Source: an uncultured Myxococcales bacterium
Lineage (GTDB): Bacteria; Myxococcota_A; UBA9042; DTJE01
Assembly: GCA_937975765.1 (NCBI GenBank)
Contig: CALJUR010000067.1
Location: 1-54,930, forward strand
Direction of reading: 5' to 3'
DNA: 54,930 nucleotides
A program made the translations under genes and the position numbers. Positions 1 to 9,794 of the stretch are shown here, in pieces. The number at the start of each line of letters is the position of its first letter. Positions within the stretch are counted from its first letter, which is position 1. The notes under the pieces were generated by a model. The model saw only the letters and a program-made list of their open reading frames with translations. It had not been told where the DNA came from and did not search any database.

Positions 1-82
1 CTCAACACCCCGTCGATCCTACGCTTGGACTATTTCCCGACAGGCTCCTAGGGGCCCCAGGCGGTCGATCCCGCGCCACCCC

Positions 83-110
83 TTGCGCCGGGCCGGCGAA
101 CCGCTACAAT
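83..110 (+). promoter_or_regulatory. Predicted sigma70-type promoter for the DUF1566 lipoprotein
   Basis: A -35-like TTGCGC (83-88) and a -10-like TACAAT (105-110) are separated by 16 bases. The start codon lies 28 bases after the -10 box. The preceding 82 bases show no gene that I can support. This is a sequence match only. Confidence 0.45.
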
Positions 111-138
111 CCCGTCAACTTGCCGTTCGGGGGATCCC

Positions 139-897
139 GTGAAGATCCTGCGTTGCATTTTCGTCGCCTCGCTGATCGCGCTTCCTGTCGCCGCCGGGTG
201 CGGCGGTTCGTCGGGGAAGGAGGACGCCGCCATCGGCGACGTGCCGCACTCCGAGATCGGGTACCCGGACGGGGAGGAGCCCTCCGGGGACGCCCTGGAC
301 GAGACCGAGACGGCCGGAGAGGTCGCAGGCGACGTCGACCTGGACGGCGCCGACGTCGTCCCGTGCTCCAACCAGCCGTCGGTGTACGGCTTCCTGGACC
401 AGTGCGACGGCATCGTGCTGGACCAGAACACGGGCCTGCTGTGGCAGAGGGGCTACCAGTCCTTCTCGACGCTGGACAACGCGCGCGCCTCCTGCAACGC
501 GGCCCGCGACCGCAACCTGCTGGGCTGGCGCCTGCCGACCATCGACGAACTGCGCGGGCTGGTCCGGGGCTGCCCGGCCACCGAGCCGGCCGGCGCCTGC
601 CCGGTCCACTCCGACTCGACCAGCGACAGCGCCGCGACCTCCGCGTGCACGAACGGCTGCGGGATCAACCAGGGGCCGGTCGAGAAGCCCGGCGACCCGG
701 CGAAGAAGTGCTACATGGACGCGACGTTCGAGTGGCAGTGCCACCTGTTCGTGTCGAACTCGCAGGTGACGACATCGGGCGGCAAGCGGTCCTGGTACCT
801 CACGTTCTACGACGCGGCGGTCAACGTCCCGCCCAGCCCCACCGCCCCGCTGAACGGATTCTACCGCTGCGTGCACGACCCGGTCCCGGCGAACTGA
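139..897 (+). CDS. DUF1566 (Lcl-type) domain lipoprotein
   Basis: Predicted outer-membrane or periplasmic lipoprotein of 252 residues with no known reaction. The N-terminus is a lipoprotein signal (MKILRC then a hydrophobic run to a Cys in LPVAAGCGG). A low-complexity acidic linker rich in Asp, Glu, Ala and Gly follows to about residue 75. The rest matches the DUF1566 pattern: DQNTGLLWQRG, paired Asn-Ala-Arg-Ala-Ser-Cys, then GWRLPTIDEL, and a C-terminal YRCV motif. Ten or more Cys residues in the globular part suggest disulfides outside the cytoplasm. The domain is common in surface or secreted proteins of Myxococcota and relatives; its function is unknown. It stands alone, converging on the BatA/VWA gene. 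The ATG start is supported by the signal peptide and the promoter upstream. Confidence 0.85.
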   Translation: MKILRCIFVASLIALPVAAGCGGSSGKEDAAIGDVPHSEIGYPDGEEPSGDALDETETAGEVAGDVDLDGADVVPCSNQPSVYGFLDQCDGIVLDQNTGLLWQRGYQSFSTLDNARASCNAARDRNLLGWRLPTIDELRGLVRGCPATEPAGACPVHSDSTSDSAATSACTNGCGINQGPVEKPGDPAKKCYMDATFEWQCHLFVSNSQVTTSGGKRSWYLTFYDAAVNVPPSPTAPLNGFYRCVHDPVPAN

Positions 898-1004
898 CCG
901 GCATCCAGTGCGCCCGAGACGACTCCGCCTCCGTCGGGAGTTTCCTGCGGAAATCCATCGACTCCGCCTCCTTCCCGACCCGTTCTACCTTGCCGGGTGG
1001 TTTC

Positions 1005-3053
1005 CTAGGCCTTCCCTCGCAGCCACGCCTCGGCCAGCAGCAGCAGCAGCACGCCCACCAGCAGCGGAGGCAGCAGCGGCAGGTGCCTGGTGGCCGGAAC
1101 CGGGCCTTCGTCCCGGCCCGGCGTGGCCGCGCGAGACAGCAGCGAGGGTGCATCCGACCCGCGACGCAACGTGCTTTCCACCGGGTCGGGATTGACGACG
1201 AACGCCTCGGATCGCACCGGGTCGGGCCGCCCGGCCCGCACCAGGTCCACCCGGTAGATCCCGGGCACCGAGGTCCCTTCGAACGCTCCCGACACTGCCA
1301 GGGTCACGGGTGCGCCCGATGGCGGTCGCACCTGGGCCCGGTCGGCATCCGGCGGGATCTCGACATGGCGGGGCTCGCCGACACGCACCGCGCCGGCCGG
1401 CCTGGGCCCGCCCGCGTCCCGCAGGTAGGAGAAGGCGGTTCGCAGGAACGGCGCGAAGGCCGGCCGCAGCGGCAGGTCCGTCCAGTCCCGGTCCAGGCTC
1501 GACAGCCACGCCAGCACCGTCCCGCGACCCAGCCGGCGATCGACCAGCACGGGGACACCGGACGCCAGCGAGGCCAGGACCCGGGCCCCCGGGGCCCACC
1601 CGTCCTCCAGCAGCGCCACGCGTCCCACCCGGGCCGCCGCCAGCGCATCGCCCAGTTCGCCGATGGCCGGGTGGGAAGCGTCCGCCCGCACGATCCCCCC
1701 CGCGGTCCCGGCAGGCGTTCCGTCCAGGTCCATCACCCGCCTGAGGGGTGCCGGCAGCAGGCCCTTGAGGTCGCCGGCCCAGGCCTCCGAGTCGGCACGG
1801 GAGCCGGCCGCCAGCAGCAGGCCGCCCCCGGCCGCCACGAAGTCCGCAAGGGCCCGGGCCCGATCCTCCGACAGTTCGCCGGGGTTCAGCAGCCCAACCG
1901 TCCCGACCGCTGCCAGGTGCAGCGGCGACAGTTCGTCCAGCCGGACCTGGGAGACCAGGAAGCCCGGGCTGCCGGCCACGCGCAGCGACAGGGCCCGCGA
2001 CGCGAAGAAGGCCGCGCCCTGGCCGGGGTTGCGGGACGGCGCACCGTCGACCAGCAGCACCGCGTCCCGGTCCTGCGGGGCCAGCGAGAACCAGCGCACG
2101 TCGTCGTCCGGCAGGTCGTCCGGCGGCAACCGGGCCTCCCCCACGCGGACGCCCTCGGGCACCTCCAGCAGGAAGTCCCCCGTGCAGCGGGCGAGGGGCC
2201 CGCATTCCAGGCGACGCGCGGTCGCCGACTCCCCGGCTCGCACCGACAGGACCTCCGACATCGGCTCGGCCGCGCCGTTCTCGACGGTCACCCGTACCCG
2301 GACACGGCCCGGCGAAGGGTCCGCCGCGGGCTCGGTCGCGACGTCCACCACCGCCAGGTTGCGAAGGGGGCCCGACGGCGACACGTCCACGGGGACGATG
2401 CCGATGCCGGCCGTCTCCCCGGCCGACGGGAAGCCGTCGACCTCCGGGTCGAGGAAGTCGGAGATCACCACGACGCGACGGTCGCGCTGGGGGCTGGCCC
2501 GGACGCGGGCCACGGCGGCACGGATGGCCGCGGGCAGGTCGCTTCGGGCCCGGGTCGCAGACAGCCCCTCGACGTACCGGATCGCGCGCACGGCGTCCCA
2601 GCCCTCGGCATCGTCGGGGACCAGCACGACCGGCCGGGCCGCGCGCACCACGAACGCAACGGATTCCGCGGGCAGTTCCTTCAGGGCACGGATGGCGGTC
2701 TCCCGGGCCCGGTCCCACGACGAACCGGCCTCCCCGGACAGGCGCATCGACAGCGAGTCGTCCAGCACGATCGCGGCCGCCACGGGCCGCTCGCCCGACC
2801 CGCCGGCGGCCGGCACCTCCAGGAAGGGCCGCGAGAACATCAGGGCCAGCGTCGCGACGATCAGCGCCCGGACCACCAGCAGGACCACGTGGACCAGGCG
2901 CAGCCGGCGGGTCTCGCCCTTCCCGTGCAGCACCAGGTGCATCACGGCGTCCAGGGCGACCACCGGGGCGGTCCGCCGAAGGTACCAGTGCAGCAGCAGC
3001 GGCACCGCCACCCCCAGCAACCCCAGCAGCAGCCATGGCGACTCGAAGCCCAC
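1005..3053 (-). CDS. BatA-type membrane protein with von Willebrand factor A domain
   Basis: A 682-residue inner-membrane protein and the last gene of the peptidase-MoxR-DUF58-VWA operon. Residues 1-75 form the BatA N-terminal module with two membrane segments (SPWLLLGLLGVAVPLLLHWY and a segment near 55-72). A VWA domain follows from about residue 85 with a MIDAS-like DDSLSMR motif. The large C-terminal half contains a gutamine-amidotransferase-like fold region often seen in these proteins, and the chain ends in a membrane helix rich in Leu followed by WLRGKA. MoxR/DUF58/VWA systems are thought to act as metal-dependent chaperones or in envelope stress, but the substrate here is unknown. The start is GTG at 3053, 9 bases after the DUF58 stop, with a purine-rich GGGGGC upstream. 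Confidence 0.85.
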   Translation of the reverse strand: MGFESPWLLLGLLGVAVPLLLHWYLRRTAPVVALDAVMHLVLHGKGETRRLRLVHVVLLVVRALIVATLALMFSRPFLEVPAAGGSGERPVAAAIVLDDSLSMRLSGEAGSSWDRARETAIRALKELPAESVAFVVRAARPVVLVPDDAEGWDAVRAIRYVEGLSATRARSDLPAAIRAAVARVRASPQRDRRVVVISDFLDPEVDGFPSAGETAGIGIVPVDVSPSGPLRNLAVVDVATEPAADPSPGRVRVRVTVENGAAEPMSEVLSVRAGESATARRLECGPLARCTGDFLLEVPEGVRVGEARLPPDDLPDDDVRWFSLAPQDRDAVLLVDGAPSRNPGQGAAFFASRALSLRVAGSPGFLVSQVRLDELSPLHLAAVGTVGLLNPGELSEDRARALADFVAAGGGLLLAAGSRADSEAWAGDLKGLLPAPLRRVMDLDGTPAGTAGGIVRADASHPAIGELGDALAAARVGRVALLEDGWAPGARVLASLASGVPVLVDRRLGRGTVLAWLSSLDRDWTDLPLRPAFAPFLRTAFSYLRDAGGPRPAGAVRVGEPRHVEIPPDADRAQVRPPSGAPVTLAVSGAFEGTSVPGIYRVDLVRAGRPDPVRSEAFVVNPDPVESTLRRGSDAPSLLSRAATPGRDEGPVPATRHLPLLPPLLVGVLLLLLAEAWLRGKA

Positions 3054-3062
3054 GCGCCCCCG

Positions 3063-3968
3063 CTAGACCGTGCGCCGGTGCCGACCGGCCTCCACGGATC
3101 GAATCACCTCGGCGGCCTCGACGTGCGGCGGCCGCTGCATGGGAACCGGGCAGTAGAAGACCCGTGCGTCGTGGCACGCCGAGCGCACCTGCCCGACGAA
3201 CCCCTCCACGGCCTGCAGGTACCGCCGTCGCAGCGCCCGCGCGTCCAGCAGCGCCGACTCGCCCGACTCCTCGCTGCGGAACACCACGGTCCCCTGGAAC
3301 GGGAAGGTCCTCTCCTCCTGCGACAGCACGTGCAGCAGCATCACGGCGTGGCCGCGGGCCGCCAGGATCCCCAGCACGTCCACCAACGGGGCGACCGGCG
3401 CCAGAAGGTCCGAGGCCAGCACGACGACGCCCTTCCGGCGCGCGCGGGACAGGACCTCCCGCAGCGTCCGCTCCAGCACCGTCGCACCCGCGGGTCGCGC
3501 CCGCCCCAGCAGTCCCAGGATCTCGTTCAGGTGCGACGGGACGCTGCGGGCCGCGCAGGTCGCAGGTCGCCGCTCGGAAGCGACCGCCAGGCCGACTTCG
3601 TCCCCCTGGCGCAGCAGCACGTAAGCCATCCCGGCCGCCACGGACGCGGCGTGCCGGAACTTCGAGTCGGGGATCGGCGCCGCCATGGACCCGGAGGCGT
3701 CCACCACGATGTGCGCGGTCAGGTTGGTCTCGTCCAGGTAGCGGCGCACGTACAGCTTGTCCGAGCGTGCATAGACCTTCCAGTCGATACCCCGGGGGTC
3801 GTCCCCGAAGGCGTAGCCCTTCAGGTCCGAGAACTCCAGGCTCTGTCCCAGATGCGACGATGCGTGGACGCCCGAGACGCGCCCCTCGGCCGCGATCCGC
3901 GGGCGGAACCGCAGTCCGCCCAGCGCCGTGCGGGCCTCGTCGGACAGAAGCCGGGACCCGTCGGACAT
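3063..3968 (-). CDS. DUF58 domain protein
   Basis: A 301-residue cytoplasmic DUF58 protein. The diagnostic N-terminal region is present: SDLKGYAFGDDPRGIDWKVYARSD, which fits the DUF58 signature (R-x-Y-x-x-G-D-x-x-R-x-I-D-W). It leads into a VWA-like fold with DASGSM as its metal site. Proteins of this family are nearly always encoded next to a MoxR AAA+ ATPase, as here; they may couple the ATPase to the membrane VWA partner. The ATG start lies 7 bases after the MoxR stop, and AGGAG within the MoxR tail serves as its ribosome binding site. The order and spacing argue for one transcript. Confidence 0.9.
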   Translation of the reverse strand: MSDGSRLLSDEARTALGGLRFRPRIAAEGRVSGVHASSHLGQSLEFSDLKGYAFGDDPRGIDWKVYARSDKLYVRRYLDETNLTAHIVVDASGSMAAPIPDSKFRHAASVAAGMAYVLLRQGDEVGLAVASERRPATCAARSVPSHLNEILGLLGRARPAGATVLERTLREVLSRARRKGVVVLASDLLAPVAPLVDVLGILAARGHAVMLLHVLSQEERTFPFQGTVVFRSEESGESALLDARALRRRYLQAVEGFVGQVRSACHDARVFYCPVPMQRPPHVEAAEVIRSVEAGRHRRTV

Positions 3969-3975
3969 CGCCAGG

Positions 3976-4980
<1,005 letters not shown>

Positions 4981-4982
4981 GA

Positions 4983-6512
4983 TCACCTCCACGCCCCCGC
5001 CAGGCGCTGCTCCCGCTCGGCCAGATCCGCTCGCCCCGTCGCGCCGAAGACCCTCGCCAGGGCCTCGTGCGTCTCCGGGTCCCACGGGTCCGACCGCACC
5101 GCGGTCATCAGCGGCATCTCGGCCTCCCCGAACCGCCCCTGCCGGGCCAGGGCGCGTCCCCGCTCCCGGGCCAGGTAGGGGAATTCCTCCTCGTCCAGCA
5201 CCGCCGCGTCCAGCACCGCCAGCGCCGCGTCGGGCGTCCCCGCGTCCACCAGCACGCCGGCCAGCCGCCCCACGACGGCCGGGTGCGGCCGCGGCATCGA
5301 CTCGGCCACGGCCCGGAACTTCCCGGCCGCCGCCGCGGGCCGCCCCGACAGGCGCAGCATGTCGCCCAGCCGGAACTGCGCCAGTGCCTCCGGGGTCATC
5401 TCCGGCGACGGGTCCGCCGCCGTTTCCAGCAGCAGGGTCCCCGCAGGACGCGGTGACGACGGGTCCGCGGGCATCCCCTGGCGAACCAGCCCGGCCAGCC
5501 AGTCCGAGCGCAGTTCCTGCAGCGTCCGGCCGGTGGCGCGCAGCACCGCGATGTCCTCGTCGCCCGCGGCCAGTTCGTCCAGCAGGCGCCCCAGCACCGA
5601 CGCCCCGTGCGAGTCCATCAGCCAGGACGCGAACGACGACAACTGGGCGAAGGCCAGCGCGGTATCCTCGGGCCGGGCCATCCGCGCCAGGCTGTTCCTG
5701 AACGACGAGAAGGGCAGCAGCCGCCCCCGGGCCACGGCGTCCGCCAGCAGTTCACCCAGCGTGCGGTGCACGCGTCCCGGCGGTGCCCCGCGCCACGTCG
5801 CCTCCAGCGCCTTGGCCATCCCTTCCTGCAGCCACAGCGGCACCCGGTCGCCCGCCCGCACCGTCATCAGGTAGTGGGCCAGTTCGTGCGCCAGCGTGTC
5901 CGCGTAGGGGTAGCCGCGCGGCAGCCGCGACGGCGACACCATCGCGATCCGGTTGAAGACGCAGGCCGCGACCGCCCCCGACGCGTCCAGGTCCGAGCGG
6001 CCCAGGCCGGTCACCGCCGACAGGTCGTCGAAGGTGGGCAGCAGCAGCACCCGGATCGGGAATCGGACCGCCACCGGGATGCGCGCCGACAGTTCCTCGA
6101 ACGCCGCGTCGGCCGCCTCCAGCAGGTAGGGCAGCGCGGCCTCGTCCGGGCCGGGCCGGTACGCCACATGGAACCGGCCGGCCGGGGACGACGTGACGGC
6201 CAGGTCGCGCGTCGCCTCGCGGGTCGCGCGGGCGATGGACCGCAGAACCGCCGCCTCCGCGCCCGTCGCACGCGACAGGACCTCCTCGGCCCGGGTGGCG
6301 TCGCCCTCCAGCAGGTACAGCATCCCCCAGTGCAGCGGCAGCTCGCGGCGGGGCACCCCCTCCAGGCCCCTCTGCAGCAGGGTGCGCGCGGTCCTGACGT
6401 CCCAGGCCGAGAAGGCGGCGGCAAGGCGCGGGCCGTCGGCGGCCTGCACGTGCGGCGGCACCAGCACGCCGAGGAGGGCCAGCAGCGCGGCGCGGCGTGT
6501 CCAGGGGCTCAT
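4983..6512 (-). CDS. Secreted TPR-containing peptidase MA-like (gluzincin) protein
   Basis: A predicted exported metallopeptidase of about 509 residues and the first gene of the MoxR operon. A signal peptide (SPWTRRAALLALLGVLVPP, cut near HVQAADG) precedes short TPR-like helices at 30-95. The catalytic part carries H209-E-L-A-H213 (LAHELAHYLM) and a downstream Glu in WLQEGMAKALE, the arrangement of MA-like gluzincins. The C-terminal third again looks like TPR repeats, rich in Ala, Leu and Arg. Its stop overlaps the candidate MoxR start region. The substrate is unknown; association with MoxR/BatA suggests envelope protein quality control. ATG at 6512 is used; a GTG 12 bases upstream with a better AAGGG site is possible. 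Confidence 0.85.
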   Translation of the reverse strand: MSPWTRRAALLALLGVLVPPHVQAADGPRLAAAFSAWDVRTARTLLQRGLEGVPRRELPLHWGMLYLLEGDATRAEEVLSRATGAEAAVLRSIARATREATRDLAVTSSPAGRFHVAYRPGPDEAALPYLLEAADAAFEELSARIPVAVRFPIRVLLLPTFDDLSAVTGLGRSDLDASGAVAACVFNRIAMVSPSRLPRGYPYADTLAHELAHYLMTVRAGDRVPLWLQEGMAKALEATWRGAPPGRVHRTLGELLADAVARGRLLPFSSFRNSLARMARPEDTALAFAQLSSFASWLMDSHGASVLGRLLDELAAGDEDIAVLRATGRTLQELRSDWLAGLVRQGMPADPSSPRPAGTLLLETAADPSPEMTPEALAQFRLGDMLRLSGRPAAAAGKFRAVAESMPRPHPAVVGRLAGVLVDAGTPDAALAVLDAAVLDEEEFPYLARERGRALARQGRFGEAEMPLMTAVRSDPWDPETHEALARVFGATGRADLAEREQRLAGAWR

Positions 6513-6545
6513 CACGGCGCTCACTCTGCGACCCTTCGGCTCGAA

Positions 6546-6572
6546 TTGCAAGCGAGGACGGTATGCTACAAT
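6546..6572 (+). promoter_or_regulatory. Predicted promoter for the DUF4157 gene
   Basis: TTGCAA (6546-6551) and TACAAT (6567-6572) are separated by 15 bases. A TGC directly before the -10 gives an extended -10 element, which tolerates short spacing. It lies in a short, less G+C-rich gap between two divergent genes. Confidence 0.45.
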
Positions 6573-6598
6573 TCTGCAGGCCGACTGTCGAGGGAGCC

Positions 6599-7246
6599 AT
6601 GGGAACCCGACCCACCCGTCGGAAGACCGCCGAGCGCCCGAAGGGGACCCGGGAACCCCGGGGCCTGGAAGAGGAACTGCTGCAGCGCTACTCGCAGGCC
6701 GGCACGGCCCTGCTGGCCGACGAGGCCCCGAGGCGCCTGGACCCCACGCTGCGCGCCGAGATGGAAACCATCACCGGCGCCGACCTGTCGGACGTCCGCC
6801 TGCACACCGGCGGCGAGGCCCGCAGGATGGCCCGGTCGATGGGCGCCCGCGCCTTCGCCACCGGCCCGTCGGACGTCTTCTTCGGCCCGGGCGGGTTCGA
6901 CCCCGGCAGCCCCCGGGGCAAGTCGCTGCTGGCCCACGAACTGACCCACGTGGCCGAGGGAGAGAGCGGGATGGCCCGGGTGCCCCGCATGCCCGAGCGC
7001 GAGAAACTGGAGATCCGCGCCCGTCGCGTCGAGGAGATGGTGCTGGCAAAGGAGGAGGCCGCGAAGGCCCGGCCCGACGAGAAGCAGAAGGAACCGGCGA
7101 CGCTGCAACTCCCCGAGGCGGGCGGCGGGTCCCGAACCCCGGTCCCGAGGAAGGTCCCGGTCGACAAGGCGGCCCTGGAGGAGAAGGTCTGGCAGCGCCT
7201 CTCCCGCGAGATGAAGCGCCAGCGCGAGCGCACCGGCCACCTCTGA
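6599..7246 (+). CDS. DUF4157 (eCIS-core) domain protein
   Basis: A 215-residue protein. Residues about 40-120 match the DUF4157 domain: LDPTLRAEMETITGADLSDVRLHTG, then a RSMGARAFATG block, FFGPGGF, and the zinc-peptidase-like H113-E-L-T-H117. The tail (125-215) is charged and probably disordered, and ends RERTGHL. DUF4157 is called the eCIS core domain because it occurs in cargo of extracellular contractile injection systems; it also occurs alone in many bacteria. No contractile-system gene is visible nearby. There is no signal peptide. ATG at 6599 with GAGGGAG upstream is preferred over the longer open frame, which would extend into the divergent gene. Whether it is a toxin, a peptidase or something else cannot be told. 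Confidence 0.82.
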   Translation: MGTRPTRRKTAERPKGTREPRGLEEELLQRYSQAGTALLADEAPRRLDPTLRAEMETITGADLSDVRLHTGGEARRMARSMGARAFATGPSDVFFGPGGFDPGSPRGKSLLAHELTHVAEGESGMARVPRMPEREKLEIRARRVEEMVLAKEEAAKARPDEKQKEPATLQLPEAGGGSRTPVPRKVPVDKAALEEKVWQRLSREMKRQRERTGHL

Positions 7247-7304
7247 CCGCCCCCCGCTCCCCTCCAGCCGACGCGCCTTCGTGCGGCCCCGCGCCCCTGT
7301 CCGA

Positions 7305-7333
7305 TTGCGTCGGCGCACTTCCGTTGCTATCTT
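7305..7333 (+). promoter_or_regulatory. Predicted sigma70-type promoter for rseP-tsaB
   Basis: TTGCGT (7305-7310) and TATCTT (7328-7333) are separated by 17 bases, and TGC before the -10 makes it an extended -10. The rseP start follows 30 bases downstream. Confidence 0.5.
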
Positions 7334-7363
7334 GTCGCGCGGCTTTGCGAGGCCGGTGCGTCG

Positions 7364-8980
7364 ATGCTGAAGTTCCTGCTGTTCCTGGGCGGCCTGATCT
7401 TCTTCCACGAACTGGGGCACTTCCTGGCCGCCCGGGCGGTCGGGGTCACGGTCCTGCGCTTCTCGATCGGGTTCGGCCCGAAGCTGCTGGGATTCAAGCG
7501 CGGCGTGACGGAATACTGGCTGTCGGCCATCCCTCTGGGCGGCTACGTCAAGATGGCGGGCGACGACCCCGAGAACCCGCCGGCCGCGGAGGAGCGCCGC
7601 AAGGGCTTCCTGACCACCGACCTGTGGCGGAAGACGCTGATCGTCCTGGCAGGGCCCGTGTTCAACCTGGTGCTGCCGCTGCTGATCTTCGTGCCGCTGC
7701 ACGCCTCGGAATCGACGCTGATGCCGTCGGTGATCGGCACCGTGGCCGTGGACGAGCCGGCCTGGCAGGGCGGCATCCGGCCCGGCGACCGCGTGACGGG
7801 GGTCGGCGATCGCGACATCCGGTACTGGTGGGAACTGGTGGACGCCATCTCGGCGTCCCCGGACCAGCCGATCGAGGTGCGGGTGGATCGCGACGGCCGC
7901 CCGATGGCAATGACCGTGACGCCCAAGGCCGTCGAGATGGCGGGCTTCAAGGAACTGGGGATCGCCAGCACGGTGGGCCGCATCGAGGTCGCGCCGGAAC
8001 GGACGCTGCCGGTGCTGCGGGTCACGCCGGGCAGCCCGGCCGCGATCGCGGGGCTGCAGACCTTCGACGCGGTGCTGTCGGTGGACGGGAAGGAGACGCG
8101 CTCGTTCGCGGACGTGGCCGCCGCCATCGAGGCCGCGAGGGCGCGCTCGGTCGCCCTGGTCGTGGCCCCGACGCGGGCCGACGACCACCGGCCGGGCGCC
8201 TCCCGCAACGTCACCCTGGGCCCGCTGGGCCAGGAGGCGTCGGCCGGCGTGGACGACGGGGCGCTGGTGGTCTCGGCGATCGAGGCGAACACCCCCGCGA
8301 CCCGGGCGGGCCTGAAGGCCGGCGACCGCATCGTGTCGATGGACGGCACGGCCTACTCCGACTGGGCCTTCCTGGTCCAGGCGATGGCGCGGGACCCGTC
8401 GCTGACCCGCCGGCTGGAGGTCGAGCGCGAAGGGCAGGTGCTGGAGACGACAATCACGCTGGCGAACCCCGCCTGGGAGCCGGGCGCGGCCGTGCCCCGG
8501 TACGTCCCGACGGGCGCTTCCTGCCGGCGCGCGGCGGTCGAGCCCGACGAGATCCCCAACGAGGACCGGGTCCGGTACGCCCTCCACCGCTCCTGGGACC
8601 GCACCTCCGAGATCCTGGTCGTCACCGCGGCCGGCATCGCCGGGCTGGTGACCGGCAGGGTGTCGGTGCGCGAGATGGGCGGGCCGATCATGATCTACGA
8701 CATCGCGGCATCGGCGCGCGGCGCGGAGGAGTTCCTGGCCCGGCTGGCGTGGCTGTCGATGAGCCTGGGCCTGCTGAACCTGCTGCCGATCCCGGTGCTG
8801 GACGGCGGGCACCTGGTGATCTTCGCCATCGAGACCGCCACCCGCCGGCCGATGGGGCGCAGGGGCCGCACGATCGCGTCGTGGTTCGGGCTGGCCTTCC
8901 TGCTGGCGCTGATGGTCGTCGTGTTCGCGAACGACATCGAGCGGAAGTGGGGCGTGCTGTCGCGCTTCACCGGGCAGTAG
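7364..8980 (+). CDS. rseP: RseP-type site-2 protease (M50) with three PDZ-like modules
   Basis: An intramembrane zinc metalloprotease of 538 residues, longer than E. coli RseP (about 450). The zinc site is H15-E-L-G-H19 in the first membrane helix, completed by the late LDGGH motif (Asp480). RseP cleaves anti-sigma factors and remnant signal peptides within the inner membrane. Between the membrane parts I see three PDZ-like units, with carboxylate-loop and PGDRV/FDAV/AGDRI segments at about 125-185, 215-265 and 300-360, where two are usual. The loop IPLGGYVKMAGDDPE after the first helix is typical of the family. It is probably co-transcribed with tsaB, 24 bases downstream. ATG at 7364 places the HELGH helix at the N-terminus as in homologues. 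Confidence 0.93.
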   Translation: MLKFLLFLGGLIFFHELGHFLAARAVGVTVLRFSIGFGPKLLGFKRGVTEYWLSAIPLGGYVKMAGDDPENPPAAEERRKGFLTTDLWRKTLIVLAGPVFNLVLPLLIFVPLHASESTLMPSVIGTVAVDEPAWQGGIRPGDRVTGVGDRDIRYWWELVDAISASPDQPIEVRVDRDGRPMAMTVTPKAVEMAGFKELGIASTVGRIEVAPERTLPVLRVTPGSPAAIAGLQTFDAVLSVDGKETRSFADVAAAIEAARARSVALVVAPTRADDHRPGASRNVTLGPLGQEASAGVDDGALVVSAIEANTPATRAGLKAGDRIVSMDGTAYSDWAFLVQAMARDPSLTRRLEVEREGQVLETTITLANPAWEPGAAVPRYVPTGASCRRAAVEPDEIPNEDRVRYALHRSWDRTSEILVVTAAGIAGLVTGRVSVREMGGPIMIYDIAASARGAEEFLARLAWLSMSLGLLNLLPIPVLDGGHLVIFAIETATRRPMGRRGRTIASWFGLAFLLALMVVVFANDIERKWGVLSRFTGQ

Positions 8981-9004
8981 GCCCGGGAAGGCGAGGGGGG
9001 ATCC

Positions 9005-9727
9005 ATGAAGGTGGAGCCGCGGGCGCACCCGGTCGTGCTGGGGTGCGACACCTCGACGACGGTGGGGACCGTGGCGCTGGTCGAGGGCGACCGGGTGACG
9101 GCCGAACTGGTCCTGCAGACCCCCGGCAGCACCAGCCGCCGCCTGGCGACCGACATGCGGGACATCCTGTCCGCCCGCGGGCTGCAGCCGTCCGACCTGG
9201 ACCTGCTGGTGGCCTCGGTCGGGCCCGGGTCGTTCACCGGCGTGCGCATCACGCTGGCGGCGATGAAGGGGCTGGCCTTCGCCCTGGGCAGGCCGCTGGT
9301 TTGCGTTCCTTCGCTGGACGCGCTGGCACGGCCCCTGCTGGGGCGCGGCGCGGTGGTGCTGGCGGCGCTGGACGCCCGGCGGTCGGAACTGTACGCCGCG
9401 GCCTTCGCCCCGGACGGCGCCCCGCTGCTGGAGGCGACCGCCATCGCGCCGCGGGCTGCCGCCGAGGCCCTCCGCGACGCCTGCCTCGGCCTGCCGATCG
9501 TCGGCGTCGGGGAGGGCGTGCTGGCCTACCGGGACGCGCTGGCCGGCGCGCTGGGGGATCGCCTGCAGATCGCGGCCGCGCCGGACCACGCGATCCGCGC
9601 GTCGGTGCTGATCCAGGTCGCCCTGGAGCGCGGCCTGCCCCCCACCCCCGCGGCCGACGCGGAACCCCTGTACCTGCGCCGATCCGAGGCCGAGGTTCTG
9701 CGGGACGCCCGCGCCTCGAACGGGTGA
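9005..9727 (+). CDS. tsaB: tRNA threonylcarbamoyladenosine biosynthesis protein TsaB
   Basis: A 240-residue ASKHA-fold protein needed for the universal t6A37 modification of tRNAs reading ANN codons, in complex with TsaD and TsaE. Diagnostic parts are the N-terminal VLGCDTSTTVGTVALVEG, the conserved VGPGSFTGVRITLAAMKGLAFA, and LAALDARRSELYAAAF. TsaB is a catalytically inactive paralogue of TsaD. The ATG start follows AGGCGAGGGGGG. It lies 24 bases after rseP and 67 bases before gatE. Confidence 0.92.
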   Translation: MKVEPRAHPVVLGCDTSTTVGTVALVEGDRVTAELVLQTPGSTSRRLATDMRDILSARGLQPSDLDLLVASVGPGSFTGVRITLAAMKGLAFALGRPLVCVPSLDALARPLLGRGAVVLAALDARRSELYAAAFAPDGAPLLEATAIAPRAAAEALRDACLGLPIVGVGEGVLAYRDALAGALGDRLQIAAAPDHAIRASVLIQVALERGLPPTPAADAEPLYLRRSEAEVLRDARASNG

Positions 9728-9794
9728 CCCCTCCGGGTTTCTTCTCCCTTTTCCCGCAGGCTTGATATCCTCCGCCTCCGACAGGAGGTGCCTC

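Noticed and set aside
920..971. A 13-base direct repeat CGACTCCGCCTCC at 920 and 959
   Set aside because: Short and G+C-rich; likely chance in this composition, with no gene or hairpin linked to it.
1030..1062. CAG-type triplet repeats as a microsatellite
   Set aside because: They encode the Leu-rich C-terminal helix of the BatA/VWA protein on the minus strand and need no other explanation.
6497..6598. An upstream extension of the DUF4157 frame
   Set aside because: It would overlap the divergent peptidase start and the promoter, and ATG at 6599 has a good ribosome binding site.
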